The notes beneath the pieces are model-generated. The model was not told the DNA's origin and did not search any database. It saw only the letters and a list, made by a program, of their open reading frames with translations. Positions 49,608-57,997 of a stretch of DNA of 64,000 nt are shown piece by piece (position 1 is the first letter of the stretch; every line of letters begins with the position of its first letter). Made by a program: the position numbers and the translations under genes. The stretch is from Agromyces luteolus (lineage in GTDB: Bacteria > Actinomycetota > Actinomycetes > Actinomycetales > Microbacteriaceae): positions 62,001 through 126,000 of the forward strand of contig NZ_WODA01000023.1 of NCBI RefSeq assembly GCF_009729855.1, written 5' to 3'.

Positions 49608-50231
49608 ATGACCGATCGAGAGTCCCCACTCGTCCAGCCCATCGACGCCGAACTCACCCGGCGGCTCTTCCACGAGCGCGTCATCGTGCTCGGCGACGAG
49701 CTCGACCAGGCCGGCGGCAACCGCATCTGCGCCCAGCTCGTCGCGCTCGCCGCCGACGATGCGCGCCGCGACATCCGCTTCTGGATCAACTCGCCCGGCG
49801 GGTCGGTGCCCGCCATGCTCGCGATCCACGACGTGATGCGCGCGATCCCGAACGACGTCGCGACGATCGCGGTCGGCATGGCCGCGAGCGCCGGGCAGTT
49901 CCTGCTCACGGCGGGCACGCCCGGCAAGCGCGCGGCGCTGCCCCACTCGCGGATCCTGCTGCACCAGGGTTCCGCGGGGATCGGCGGCACCGCGGTCGAC
50001 GTCGAGCTCCAGGCCGACGACCTCCGGTACACGCGCGACACCGTGCTCGGGCTGATCGCGCGCTACACCGGCCAGTCCGTCGAGCGCGTCCGCGAGGACT
50101 CGCTCCGCGACCGCTGGTACACCGCGGAGGCCGCCGTGGACTACGGGTTCATCGACCACGTGACCGAGCGGCTCGACGAGCTGTTCCCGCTGGAGCCGCG
50201 CGCGGTCGCGGGGCTGGGGGTGTCGGCATGA
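49608..50231 (+). CDS. clpP: ClpP-like ATP-dependent protease proteolytic subunit (catalytic)
   Basis: This 207-residue serine peptidase assembles into a ring chamber fed by Clp ATPases. The triad is intact: Ser94 in GMAASAGQ, His119 in LPHSRILLHQ, Asp168 in SLRDRWY. There is no clear propeptide. Its stop overlaps the start of a second clpP gene by ATGA, so the two are coupled and likely form mixed rings. This looks like an accessory pair, like streptomycete clpP3-clpP4; the housekeeping pair usually sits beside tig and clpX, not seen here. A convergent ClgR-like gene follows. Confidence 0.93.
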   Translation: MTDRESPLVQPIDAELTRRLFHERVIVLGDELDQAGGNRICAQLVALAADDARRDIRFWINSPGGSVPAMLAIHDVMRAIPNDVATIAVGMAASAGQFLLTAGTPGKRAALPHSRILLHQGSAGIGGTAVDVELQADDLRYTRDTVLGLIARYTGQSVERVREDSLRDRWYTAEAAVDYGFIDHVTERLDELFPLEPRAVAGLGVSA

Positions 50232-50854
50232 GCTCGTACACGATCCCCTACGTCGTCGAGAAGCGCAGCGGGGTCGAGCGCTCGCTCGACGTGTACAGCC
50301 GACTGCTCTCGGAACGCATCGTCTACCTCGGCACCGAGATCGACGACGGCGTCGCGAACGTGCTCATCGCGCAGTTCCTCCACCTCGCGTCCGACTCGAG
50401 CGAGTCGCCCATCAGCCTGTACGTGAACTCGCCGGGCGGCTCGCCGAGTGCGGCGCTCGCGGTCTACGACACGATGCGGCACATCAGGCCGGATGTCGCG
50501 ACCACGTGCGTCGGGAGGGCGGGCGGGCCGGCCGCGGTCCTCCTCGCCGGCGGCGCGCCGGGGCAGCGCTCGATGCTGCCGCACAGCACGGTGACGCTGC
50601 ACCAGCCGTCCACGCAGGGCCGCGGCACCGTCCCCGACCTGATCCTGCACGCCGACGAGGTGCTGCGTGTCCGCGCCGAACTCGAGGCGGCGCTCGCGGC
50701 GGACACCGGCCGATCGGCCGAGGCCATCCGCCTCGACACCGACCGCGACCTCATCCTGCCCGCGCGGGCCGCCGTCGACTACGGCCTCGCCGACCACGTG
50801 CTCGCGGCGCAGGCGGCCGTCGGCCTCGGGCCCGGTCAGGCGGCGAGGAGGTAG
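50228..50854 (+). CDS. ClpP-like subunit lacking the catalytic serine
   Basis: This 208-residue ClpP homologue keeps the YVNSPGGS strand, the His (LPHSTVTLHQPS, His125) and the Asp (TDRDLILPA, Asp174). In the nucleophile loop CVGRAGGPAAVLL, however, Gly100 sits where Ser is expected (compare GMAASAG in the partner). It should therefore be inactive by itself, like the ClpR subunits of plant and cyanobacterial Clp complexes, and may set the shape or docking surface of a mixed ring. The ATG overlaps the upstream clpP stop. The 3' end overlaps the convergent ClgR-like gene by 19 bases. Confidence 0.88.
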   Translation: MSSYTIPYVVEKRSGVERSLDVYSRLLSERIVYLGTEIDDGVANVLIAQFLHLASDSSESPISLYVNSPGGSPSAALAVYDTMRHIRPDVATTCVGRAGGPAAVLLAGGAPGQRSMLPHSTVTLHQPSTQGRGTVPDLILHADEVLRVRAELEAALAADTGRSAEAIRLDTDRDLILPARAAVDYGLADHVLAAQAAVGLGPGQAARR

Positions 50855-51249
50855 GCGTTCGTCGGCGTCGGGGCGCCGCTCCACGGGGCGGTCGCCGGCG
50901 CCGGCGACGCGGCCCGATGCAGCCCCGCGACCTCGCTCGACGGCGCCTCGTGCACCCCGCGCACCGCGAGCCTGCCGGCGACGCGGCCCACGACGTCGAG
51001 GAGTTCGAGCCCCAGCGCGTCGGCGACCGCGCCGAGCACCTCGGACGACGCCTCCTTCCGGCCGCGTTCGACCTCCGACAGGTACTGTGGCGACACCCCT
51101 GCCGTCCGCGCGACCTCGGTCAGGATGCGCTCCTGGTCGAGCCGCTCGTCGCGCAGCACCGCGCCGAGCACGTCGCGCCACAGCGGCCTCGCTCGACGCG
51201 GACGACTCTGGTCGGTGCGCTCGCCCGGGAACTCGATCGTCTCGCCCAT
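50836..51249 (-). CDS. clgR: ClgR/PopR-like XRE-family regulator with C-terminal LAA degron
   Basis: This 137-residue protein has a helix-turn-helix at about residues 35-95 (LTEVARTAGVSPQYLSEVER, then GRKEASSEVLGAVADALGL). That matches the ClgR group of Clp gene activators in actinobacteria. It ends in YLLAA. In Streptomyces and Corynebacterium ClgR-type proteins are themselves degraded by Clp through C-terminal alanines, so a feedback loop with the neighbouring clpP pair is likely. It is convergent with clpP and overlaps its 3' end. A TAGCCT hexamer six bases before the ATG suggests a leaderless mRNA. Confidence 0.88.
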   Translation of the reverse strand: MGETIEFPGERTDQSRPRRARPLWRDVLGAVLRDERLDQERILTEVARTAGVSPQYLSEVERGRKEASSEVLGAVADALGLELLDVVGRVAGRLAVRGVHEAPSSEVAGLHRAASPAPATAPWSGAPTPTNAYLLAA

Positions 51250-51343
51250 GAGCCGAGGCTACGCAGGCGGGTCGGCGCGCGACAGGCCGATCCGCTCACA
51301 GCAGAACGGGCGGGCGCGGTCGAGGCCGGTCGCGAGCCGGCGG

Positions 51344-51646
51344 CTACGCCGTCTGGTAGGTGAGGCAGTCCGCGTCGTCGGCGCCCGGCCCGATGCGGAC
51401 TGCGGCCGCGTGGCACTCGAGCGCATCGTTGTGGATGCACTCCGCACGCTGGCAGGCGCCGACGTGGGTGACCACCTTGTCGAGCCCGCCCTTCGTGCCG
51501 AGCGGGATGAACGTCGCGCACTCGGCGTCCCCGACGCTGCCCGCGATCGTGACCGCCGCGGCATGGCAGTGCGAGTGGTCGTTGTAGGAGCAGCCGGCGA
51601 CCGAGCACTCGGTGACGGCAGGCAGTTCATCGAGGGTCATGCTCAT
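51344..51646 (-). CDS. DUF1540 protein with two Cys-rich repeats
   Basis: This 100-residue protein is made of two similar repeats, each with four cysteines and a histidine pair region (CSVAGCSYNDHSHCHAAAV ... C and CQRAECIHNDALECHAAAV ... C), the pattern of DUF1540. Such Cys/His sets are likely to bind zinc. The ATG has a perfect AGGAGGTCGCC ribosome site, so it is well expressed when transcribed. Function unknown; a metal store or small regulatory protein is possible. Confidence 0.88.
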   Translation of the reverse strand: MSMTLDELPAVTECSVAGCSYNDHSHCHAAAVTIAGSVGDAECATFIPLGTKGGLDKVVTHVGACQRAECIHNDALECHAAAVRIGPGADDADCLTYQTA

Positions 51647-51755
51647 GGCGACCTCCTGAGGCGGTGTCGGTCCGGCAGTGCCGCGATGCTACTCCTGCCC
51701 CGCGCGGACGGCCACCCCGCTCCCGCGTGTCCGACGACGGGCACGCTGCGCGGGC

Positions 51756-52514
51756 TCAGAGCAGCCACGGGTCGATGCCGGGATCGTCGGCACGCGGGGG
51801 GTCGGCGAGCACCGGCGGCGGCGGCGTCCGTCGTCGCACGCGCCCGGTCATCCACCCGCGCACGAGTCCCGGCGCGCCGGTCGACCCCGCCCCCAGCCTC
51901 ACGAACCCGCGCACGTCGGGCCCGGTCGGGATCTGCTTCGGCAGCGACGCCGACGCGACGATCCAGCCCGGCATCCCGAGCAGGCCCAGCACGCGCGCGA
52001 GTCGCTCCGACTCGAAGACGCTCTCCGAGTCGAGGGGCTCCGCGAGCACCTCCTCCAGCTCGGCCGCCGAATCGGGGCGGCCGGCCGCCGCCGCGAACGC
52101 CGCGGCGTGCTCGGCGCCGAAGGGCTCGTCCAGCACCGCCTCGTCGGCGCCCGGTTCCAGCGACGGGTCGCTCGAGTAGCGCCCGAGCTCGTCGGCGCCG
52201 TCCCACGCGGCGACCACGAGCTGGCGGTCCAGCCGCACGCGCAGCGCGAACACGGCGGCCGGCAGCGCCTCGGCGAGCGCGGCCGCGGCCCCGAGCACGC
52301 CGCGCCGCCCGGCCGCGATCGTGCCGTCGCCGGGAACGGCGAGCGCGACGACCCAGTCGTCGGTCGGCGGTGCGAGCCATCCCGTGAAGCCGAGACCGCG
52401 CAGCGCGCGTTCGACGGCGTCGGGCGCCGCCGAGGCCGGCACGAGCAGCGCCGCGTAGGTGTCGCCGCCCGGCTCGTCGGATTCGGCGGGGACGCCGGGC
52501 ACGGGGAGGGTCAT
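51756..52514 (-). CDS. Hypothetical protein, 252 residues
   Basis: This soluble alanine/leucine-rich protein begins MTLPVPGVPAESDEPGGD and has a middle part of alternating strands and helices (GWLAPPTDDWVVALAVPGDG; AVFALRVRLDRQLVVAAWDG). The tail is proline/arginine-rich and ends DDPGIDPWLL. There is no signal peptide, membrane segment or family I recognise. A GATGAT hexamer six bases before the ATG suggests a leaderless mRNA, so it is probably a separate unit although it lies after the alpha-galactosidase gene. It is annotated on coding bias only. Confidence 0.75.
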   Translation of the reverse strand: MTLPVPGVPAESDEPGGDTYAALLVPASAAPDAVERALRGLGFTGWLAPPTDDWVVALAVPGDGTIAAGRRGVLGAAAALAEALPAAVFALRVRLDRQLVVAAWDGADELGRYSSDPSLEPGADEAVLDEPFGAEHAAAFAAAAGRPDSAAELEEVLAEPLDSESVFESERLARVLGLLGMPGWIVASASLPKQIPTGPDVRGFVRLGAGSTGAPGLVRGWMTGRVRRRTPPPPVLADPPRADDPGIDPWLL

Positions 52515-52569
52515 GCCCCGATCATCCCGCAGCACGGCCGTCGACGTCAGCCCCGGGGCGCCGGCGGGC

Positions 52570-54711
52570 TCAGGCCGACACGAACTCGAGCACGATCGCG
52601 TTCTCGGGTGCGAGCAGCGGCATCGGCAGTCCGACCTCGCCGAGCACGCGGCCGGGCAGCCGGACCTCGCCGGCGGCGAACCACGGCGGGTCGGCGTCCT
52701 GCACCGTCGGGCTCGGCCCGAGGTCGAGCCGTCGCACGAGGTAGTCGGCGTCTGGGTCGAGCCCGGGCACGCGCACGGCGGGCGGCAGCGCGGCGACGGG
52801 GGTGCCGGCGACCGCGATCGACACGACCGCGTGCCGGCGGTCGGGCGCCACGACGCCGTGCACGACCTGGGCGGGGTCCGCGGAGTCGGCGCGGACCACG
52901 CGCCCCGAGTGCAGCAGCCCGCGCAACCGGCGGTACGTCGCGGTCCAGGCGGCGACCGCGGCGAGCTCGGACTCGGAGGCCGTCGCCAGGTTCCACTCGA
53001 TGCCCGCGCTGCCGAACAGCGCGGTCGCGAGGCGGAACGAGAGCTCGGAGGTGCGGGCGGTGGTGTGCGCTCGGGCGGTGCCGAGGTGCGAGCCGAGGTA
53101 CTCGGGCGGCACGACGAGGCCGGTGTACCGCTGGATCCACTGGCGCTCGAGCGGATCGTTGGTGTCGCTCGTCCACACCCGGTCGGTGCGCTCGAGGATC
53201 CCGAGGTCGATGCGCGCGCCGCCCGAGGCGCACGACTCGATCTCGACGCCGGGGTGCGCGGCCCGCAGCCGGTCGAGCAGCGCGTAGAGCGCGCTGGTCT
53301 GCGCGTGCGCCGACCCGCCGAGCAGGTCGCGGTTGTGGTCCCACTTGAGGTAGCGGATGTCGTGGCCTGCGAGCAGCGCGTCGAGCGCGGCGAACACGTG
53401 GTCGGCCGCACCCGGCGCGGAGAGGTCGAGCACGCGCTGCCAGCGCCACTCCGGGTCGTCCCCGCGCCCGAGCACCCATTCCGGATGCGCGCGGGCGAGC
53501 TCGGAGTCGGCGCTGATCATCTCGGGCTCGACCCACAGCCCGAACTCCATGCCGGCCGCGGCGACGCGGTCGACCAGCGGCGCGAGCCCGGCGGGCCAGA
53601 CGTCGGGATCGACGGTCCAGTCCCCGAGCGCGCGGCGATCGTCGCGGCGGCCGAGGAACCAGCCGTCGTCGAGCACGAACCGTTCGACGCCGACCCGCGC
53701 GGCGGCGTCGATCAGGGGCTCCAGCCGCTCGAGGGACTGGTCGAAGTAGACGGCCTCCCACGTGTTGAGCGTCACCGGCCGCGGTCGTCCGGCGATCGTC
53801 GACCACGACCGGACCCAGGGGTGGAGCCGGTCGGAGACGCCGTCGAGCCCGTTGGCGGAGTGCACGGCGACGAGCCACGGAGACCACGTCGACTCGCCCG
53901 GGCCGAGCACGACCTCGCCCGGCGCGAGCAGCTCGCCGCCGCCGAGCGTCGCCGGGCCGAGCGGACTCCGCTCCGCCCACGCCTCGGTGTCGCCCGACCA
54001 CGCGACGTGCATCGCCCAGACCTCGCCGTGCCCGAACCCGAAGCCCGGCGTGCCTGCCGCCGTCAGGAAGGCGTCGTCGTGTCCGCCGCGCCCGTGCCGG
54101 GACTCGCGGGCGTGCACGCCGTGCTCGAGCGATCGTCGGATCGGCCGCCGCTCGCGGGCCCACAGCCCGCTGAAGTCGAGCAGCTCGCTCGCCCGCGCCG
54201 GTACCGGGAGGATCGGGGCGAGCCGCCCGACAGCGAGCGCGCCCTCGCCCCGGTTGGCCACGCCGTGACGGATGCGCAGGACGCCCTCGGGAGTGAGTTC
54301 GAGACGGGTCGCGACGGCTGCGCGGGCCTCGTCGTCGACGACCTCGAACGCGATCGCGCCGACCGCGGCATCCGTCGTCGCCTCGACCTCGACCGACCCC
54401 GGCACCAGCCGGAAGCGCGGCGCCCGCAGCGCCGACGCGGCGAGCGGCCCGTCGGCCGCGGCCGGGTCGCGGGAGAGCTGCACGCCGGGGCGCCCCGACC
54501 AGCCCTCGCCGAGCGTGGGGAGGAGGCTCGGTCGGAGCGGCGTGTCGATCGACGACGGCGGCACGGCGGGCACGGATGCCTCGGCGAGCGCCTCGAGCAC
54601 GGTCGGGTCGAGCGGGCCGAGGTCGCTCCCCCAGTGCAGCACCGCGGGCACGGCCGTGCCGCGGGCGTCGACGATGAGGCTGACGCCCGCGGCACGGAGG
54701 TGATGGATCAC
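52570..54711 (-). CDS. Alpha-galactosidase, GH36
   Basis: This 713-residue enzyme cleaves terminal alpha-galactosyl residues from raffinose-type sugars and galacto-oligosaccharides. The N-terminal beta-supersandwich covers about 1-300. The (beta/alpha)8 barrel has the nucleophile Asp458 in YLKWDHNRDL and acid/base Asp516 in VWTSDTND, with the CASGG binding motif near 495. A C-terminal beta-domain ends the protein. There is no signal peptide, so it acts on imported sugar. The start is a GTG at 54711, 10 bases after the binding-protein stop, in the galactoside operon. Confidence 0.94.
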   Translation of the reverse strand: MIHHLRAAGVSLIVDARGTAVPAVLHWGSDLGPLDPTVLEALAEASVPAVPPSSIDTPLRPSLLPTLGEGWSGRPGVQLSRDPAAADGPLAASALRAPRFRLVPGSVEVEATTDAAVGAIAFEVVDDEARAAVATRLELTPEGVLRIRHGVANRGEGALAVGRLAPILPVPARASELLDFSGLWARERRPIRRSLEHGVHARESRHGRGGHDDAFLTAAGTPGFGFGHGEVWAMHVAWSGDTEAWAERSPLGPATLGGGELLAPGEVVLGPGESTWSPWLVAVHSANGLDGVSDRLHPWVRSWSTIAGRPRPVTLNTWEAVYFDQSLERLEPLIDAAARVGVERFVLDDGWFLGRRDDRRALGDWTVDPDVWPAGLAPLVDRVAAAGMEFGLWVEPEMISADSELARAHPEWVLGRGDDPEWRWQRVLDLSAPGAADHVFAALDALLAGHDIRYLKWDHNRDLLGGSAHAQTSALYALLDRLRAAHPGVEIESCASGGARIDLGILERTDRVWTSDTNDPLERQWIQRYTGLVVPPEYLGSHLGTARAHTTARTSELSFRLATALFGSAGIEWNLATASESELAAVAAWTATYRRLRGLLHSGRVVRADSADPAQVVHGVVAPDRRHAVVSIAVAGTPVAALPPAVRVPGLDPDADYLVRRLDLGPSPTVQDADPPWFAAGEVRLPGRVLGEVGLPMPLLAPENAIVLEFVSA

Positions 54712-54720
54712 GGCGTGAGG

Positions 54721-56052
54721 TTACTCCGCGACGGGGATGGACTGGGCCTCGAGCGCGTCGATGGTCGACGCCTGGCCCTTCTCGAGCGCCTCACCGAGGG
54801 TGCTGCTGCCCGACGCGGCGGCCTTGAAGCCGTCCGACACGTCCGCGTAGGTCTGCGTCATGGTCGGGCCCCACACGAAGTCGGGGCTGACCTGCGCCGC
54901 CGCCTCGGCGAACACGTCGTAGATGGGCTGGCCGCCGTAGAACTCGACGCCCTCGGTGAGCGTCGGCAGCTCGAGGCCGGCCTCGGTCGCCGGGTAGATC
55001 GCCGCCGTCTGGTTGAGCGACGTGAGCGCCTCCTCGGAGGTGTTCAGCCAGAGCGCGAACTTCGCCGCCTCGTAGAGGTGGTCGGTGCCCTTGAACACCG
55101 CGATCGACGAGCCGCCCCAGTTGCCGGCGGCGCTGTCGCCCGACTCCCACTGCGGGGCGAGCGCGACGGACCAGTCACCGGCCGTGTCGGGCGCGCCCGA
55201 GGCGATCGAGTTGGCGCCCCAGACGGCGGAGTTCCAGCTCCAGACCTCACCGGAGTTGTAGGCGTTGTTCCACTCGTCGGTCCACGCCGGGTAGGTCGCG
55301 ACGAGGTCGTTCTCGATGAGGTCCTGCCAGTAGTCGGCCACCGTCATCGACTCGTCGCTCGTGAGCTCCACGGTCCATGCGTCGCCGTCGTTGGCGAACC
55401 ACTGGCCGCCGGCCTGCCAGACGAAGCCCGCGAACTGGTTGATGTCGGTCTGCGAGAAGTTGGTGATGTAGCCGCCCTGCTCGCGGATCGTCACCGCCGC
55501 CTCGCGGTACTCCTCCCACGTGGTCGGCACCTCGATGCCGGCCTGCTCGAACAGGTCGCTGCGGTAGAACAGCGCCATCGGGCCCTGGTCCTGCGGGACG
55601 CCGTAGACCTCGTCCTCGGTGCCCAGCGTGACCTGCCCCCAGGTCCAGTCGAGGAACTGGTCCTGGGCGGCGACGACGTCCTCGCACGCGGCGAGGTCCT
55701 CCAGGCCGTCCTGCACGCGGAAGTTCGGCAGCGCGTCGTACTCGATCTGGCCGAGGTCGGGGGCGTTGCCCGCCTCGAGCTGGTTGAAGAAGTTCTGGTA
55801 GGTGCCGGCGTTGCCCGACGGACCGGTCTGCACTTCGACCTGGATGTCGGCGTTGGCCTCGTTCCAGATCGCGACGGCATCCTCGATGCCGGGGATCCAG
55901 CTGGTGAACGTGAGCGTGACGTCCTCGCCCGCGGGCTCGCAGGATGCCGCGTCGCCGCCGCCCGATCCGGAGTCGCCCGCGGCGCAGCCCGTCAGGGCGA
56001 GCGCGGCGGACGTGAGCAGGGCTGCGGTGACCGCTCGTTTCGTGTGACGCAT
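54721..56052 (-). CDS. Extracellular solute-binding lipoprotein (family 1, sugar)
   Basis: This 443-residue lipoprotein has a signal peptide with lipobox LTGC, a Gly/Ser/Asp spacer and then the family 1 binding fold (VTLTFTSWIPGIEDAVAIWN ... GIEVPTTWEEYREAA), matching CUT1 importers. In this operon it likely binds alpha- and beta-galactosides. It follows the two permease genes and precedes the alpha-galactosidase gene. An AGAAGGAAAG ribosome site precedes the ATG at 56052. Confidence 0.94.
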   Translation of the reverse strand: MRHTKRAVTAALLTSAALALTGCAAGDSGSGGGDAASCEPAGEDVTLTFTSWIPGIEDAVAIWNEANADIQVEVQTGPSGNAGTYQNFFNQLEAGNAPDLGQIEYDALPNFRVQDGLEDLAACEDVVAAQDQFLDWTWGQVTLGTEDEVYGVPQDQGPMALFYRSDLFEQAGIEVPTTWEEYREAAVTIREQGGYITNFSQTDINQFAGFVWQAGGQWFANDGDAWTVELTSDESMTVADYWQDLIENDLVATYPAWTDEWNNAYNSGEVWSWNSAVWGANSIASGAPDTAGDWSVALAPQWESGDSAAGNWGGSSIAVFKGTDHLYEAAKFALWLNTSEEALTSLNQTAAIYPATEAGLELPTLTEGVEFYGGQPIYDVFAEAAAQVSPDFVWGPTMTQTYADVSDGFKAAASGSSTLGEALEKGQASTIDALEAQSIPVAE

Positions 56053-56102
56053 GAGCTTTCCTTCTCTCGGTGGTGGTCCCGGATGCCGCCGGGTCGGGGG
56101 TC

Positions 56103-57050
56103 TCACTTGATCGCGCCGGAGCCGAGGCCCGTGCGCCAGTACCGCTGGAGCAGCAGGAACGTGACGATGAGCGGCACGATGGACAGCAGCGAGCCGACGA
56201 GCACGAACGTGCGCAGCTCGGGGAACTGGTTGATCGTCGAGTTCCAGGCGTAGAGGCCGAACGTGACCGGGAACAGCTCCTCGCTCCGCAGCATGATGAG
56301 CGGCAGGAAGAAGTTGTTCCAGATGGTCACGAACTGGAACAGGAACACGGTGATCAGCGCCGGGAACATGAGCCGGATCGACACGGTGAAGAACGTCCGG
56401 AGCTCGCTCGCGCCATCCAGCCGGCTCGCCTCGAGCAGTTCCTCGGGCACGGATGCCTCGGCGAACACGCGCGAGAGGTAGACGCCGAACGGGCTCACCA
56501 CGCTCGGCAGGAACACCGCCCAGAACGTGTCGGTCAGCTGGGCGCGGCTGAAGAGCAGGAACAGCGGCAGCGCGAGCGCGGTGGCGGGGACGAGGACCCC
56601 GCCGAGCACGATGTTGAAGATCGTCTCGCGTCCGGGGAACCGGTACTTGGCGAGTGCGTAGCCGCACATCCCCGCGAGCACGGTCGCGACGACCGCGCCG
56701 AGACCGGCGTAGAGGAGGCTGTTCAGGATCCACTTGAGGTAGACGCCGTCGCGGTACGCGAAGAGGGCGCCGATGTTCTGGAAGAGCTGGAAGTCGGCGA
56801 ACCAGAGCGGGTTCGTGCTGAACAGCTGCCCGCGCGACTTCGTCGATGCCACGAGGAGCCACCAGATGGGGACCAGGAAGTACAGCGTGAAGATCGCCAT
56901 GACCAGCATGGCCCCGGAACGCGAGAGGAGGCTCTCGCGCGGGCCGCGGGCGCGCCCCGCGCCCGGGTGGGTGTCGCCGCCGCGGCCGATCCCGCGCGGG
57001 TTCACCGCGGCCATCGCCGACGTCGCGTCGGGTTCGATCGAAGTGCTCAT
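56103..57050 (-). CDS. Carbohydrate ABC transporter permease, MalG type
   Basis: This 315-residue membrane subunit has a soluble N-terminal tail of 45 residues, six membrane helices and the EAA loop EELLEASRLDGAS, followed by the helix RLMFPALITVFLFQFV typical of MalG permeases. The ATG overlaps the MalF-type stop (ATGA). It belongs to the galactoside importer with the two flanking genes. There is no ATPase in the operon. Confidence 0.94.
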   Translation of the reverse strand: MSTSIEPDATSAMAAVNPRGIGRGGDTHPGAGRARGPRESLLSRSGAMLVMAIFTLYFLVPIWWLLVASTKSRGQLFSTNPLWFADFQLFQNIGALFAYRDGVYLKWILNSLLYAGLGAVVATVLAGMCGYALAKYRFPGRETIFNIVLGGVLVPATALALPLFLLFSRAQLTDTFWAVFLPSVVSPFGVYLSRVFAEASVPEELLEASRLDGASELRTFFTVSIRLMFPALITVFLFQFVTIWNNFFLPLIMLRSEELFPVTFGLYAWNSTINQFPELRTFVLVGSLLSIVPLIVTFLLLQRYWRTGLGSGAIK

Positions 57051-57997
57051 GAGTCTGCTCCGGCCCGTCGGGTGAATCTCAGGAAGGCGAACGACAGCAC
57101 GAACGTCGCGAGGGCGAGGACGACCGAGAACGCCGCGGCGAGCGAGACGTTCGGGATCGAGCTCGTGGCGTAGATCGTCATGTTCGGCGTGTAGGTACTC
57201 GTCACGGCCGAGCTGAACGACCGGAACGTCTGCGGCTCGGCAAGCAGCTGGAGCGTGCCGATGATCGAGAGCACTGCCGTGAGCACGAGCGCCGGCCGCA
57301 CCAGCGGGATCTTGATCGACCACGCGATGCGCGCCTGGCCGGCACCGTCGATGCGGGCCGCCTCGTAGATCTCCTGCGGGATGGCGAGGAGCGTCGAGTA
57401 GATGATCAGCATGTTGTAGCCGACGAACACCCAGGTGACCACGTTCGCGATGGCCCAGAGGACGAAGTCGGCCGACAGCAGGTCGACCCGGCTCGTGAGC
57501 GCCTCGAACGGGGAGAGGTTCGGGGAGTACAGGAAGCCCCACATGATCGCGGCGATGACGCCGGGCACGGCGTACGGCGCGAAGAACGCGAGCCGGAAGA
57601 ACTTCTTGCCGCGGATGAGCGGGGAGTCGAGCAGCAGGGCGAACAGGAGCGCGAGGCCGAGCATCACGGGGACCTGGACGATGCCGAACAGCAGCACTCG
57701 CCCGACCGAGGTCCAGAACGCCTCGTTCTGGAAGACGAGCACGTACTGCTGCAGGCCGCCGAACACCTCGCGCGCCTCGCCGAAGGTGCCCTCGCGCTCG
57801 ACGACGAGCAGCGACTGCCAGATCGCGACCCCGATCGGCACGAGGTAGAACAGCACGAACAGCGCGGCGAAGGGCGCGACGAACGCGACGATCGACCAGG
57901 GGTGCTGCACGCGGCGTCGCCTGCGCACTTCGGTGCCCGAGCCGCCGCCGCGCGCTGCGCTGCGCGTGCCGGACGCGGTGGTGATGGGTGCGGTCAT
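57047..57997 (-). CDS. Carbohydrate ABC transporter permease, MalF/UgpA type
   Basis: This 316-residue membrane protein has a basic N-terminal tail (TEVRRRRRVQHP), six hydrophobic helices, and the EAA loop QEIYEAARIDGAGQAR. A GGAGGGAGCGGA ribosome site precedes the ATG at 57997, which overlaps the beta-galactosidase stop (ATGA). It forms the importer channel with the MalG-type subunit encoded next. Confidence 0.94.
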   Translation of the reverse strand: MTAPITTASGTRSAARGGGSGTEVRRRRRVQHPWSIVAFVAPFAALFVLFYLVPIGVAIWQSLLVVEREGTFGEAREVFGGLQQYVLVFQNEAFWTSVGRVLLFGIVQVPVMLGLALLFALLLDSPLIRGKKFFRLAFFAPYAVPGVIAAIMWGFLYSPNLSPFEALTSRVDLLSADFVLWAIANVVTWVFVGYNMLIIYSTLLAIPQEIYEAARIDGAGQARIAWSIKIPLVRPALVLTAVLSIIGTLQLLAEPQTFRSFSSAVTSTYTPNMTIYATSSIPNVSLAAAFSVVLALATFVLSFAFLRFTRRAGADS

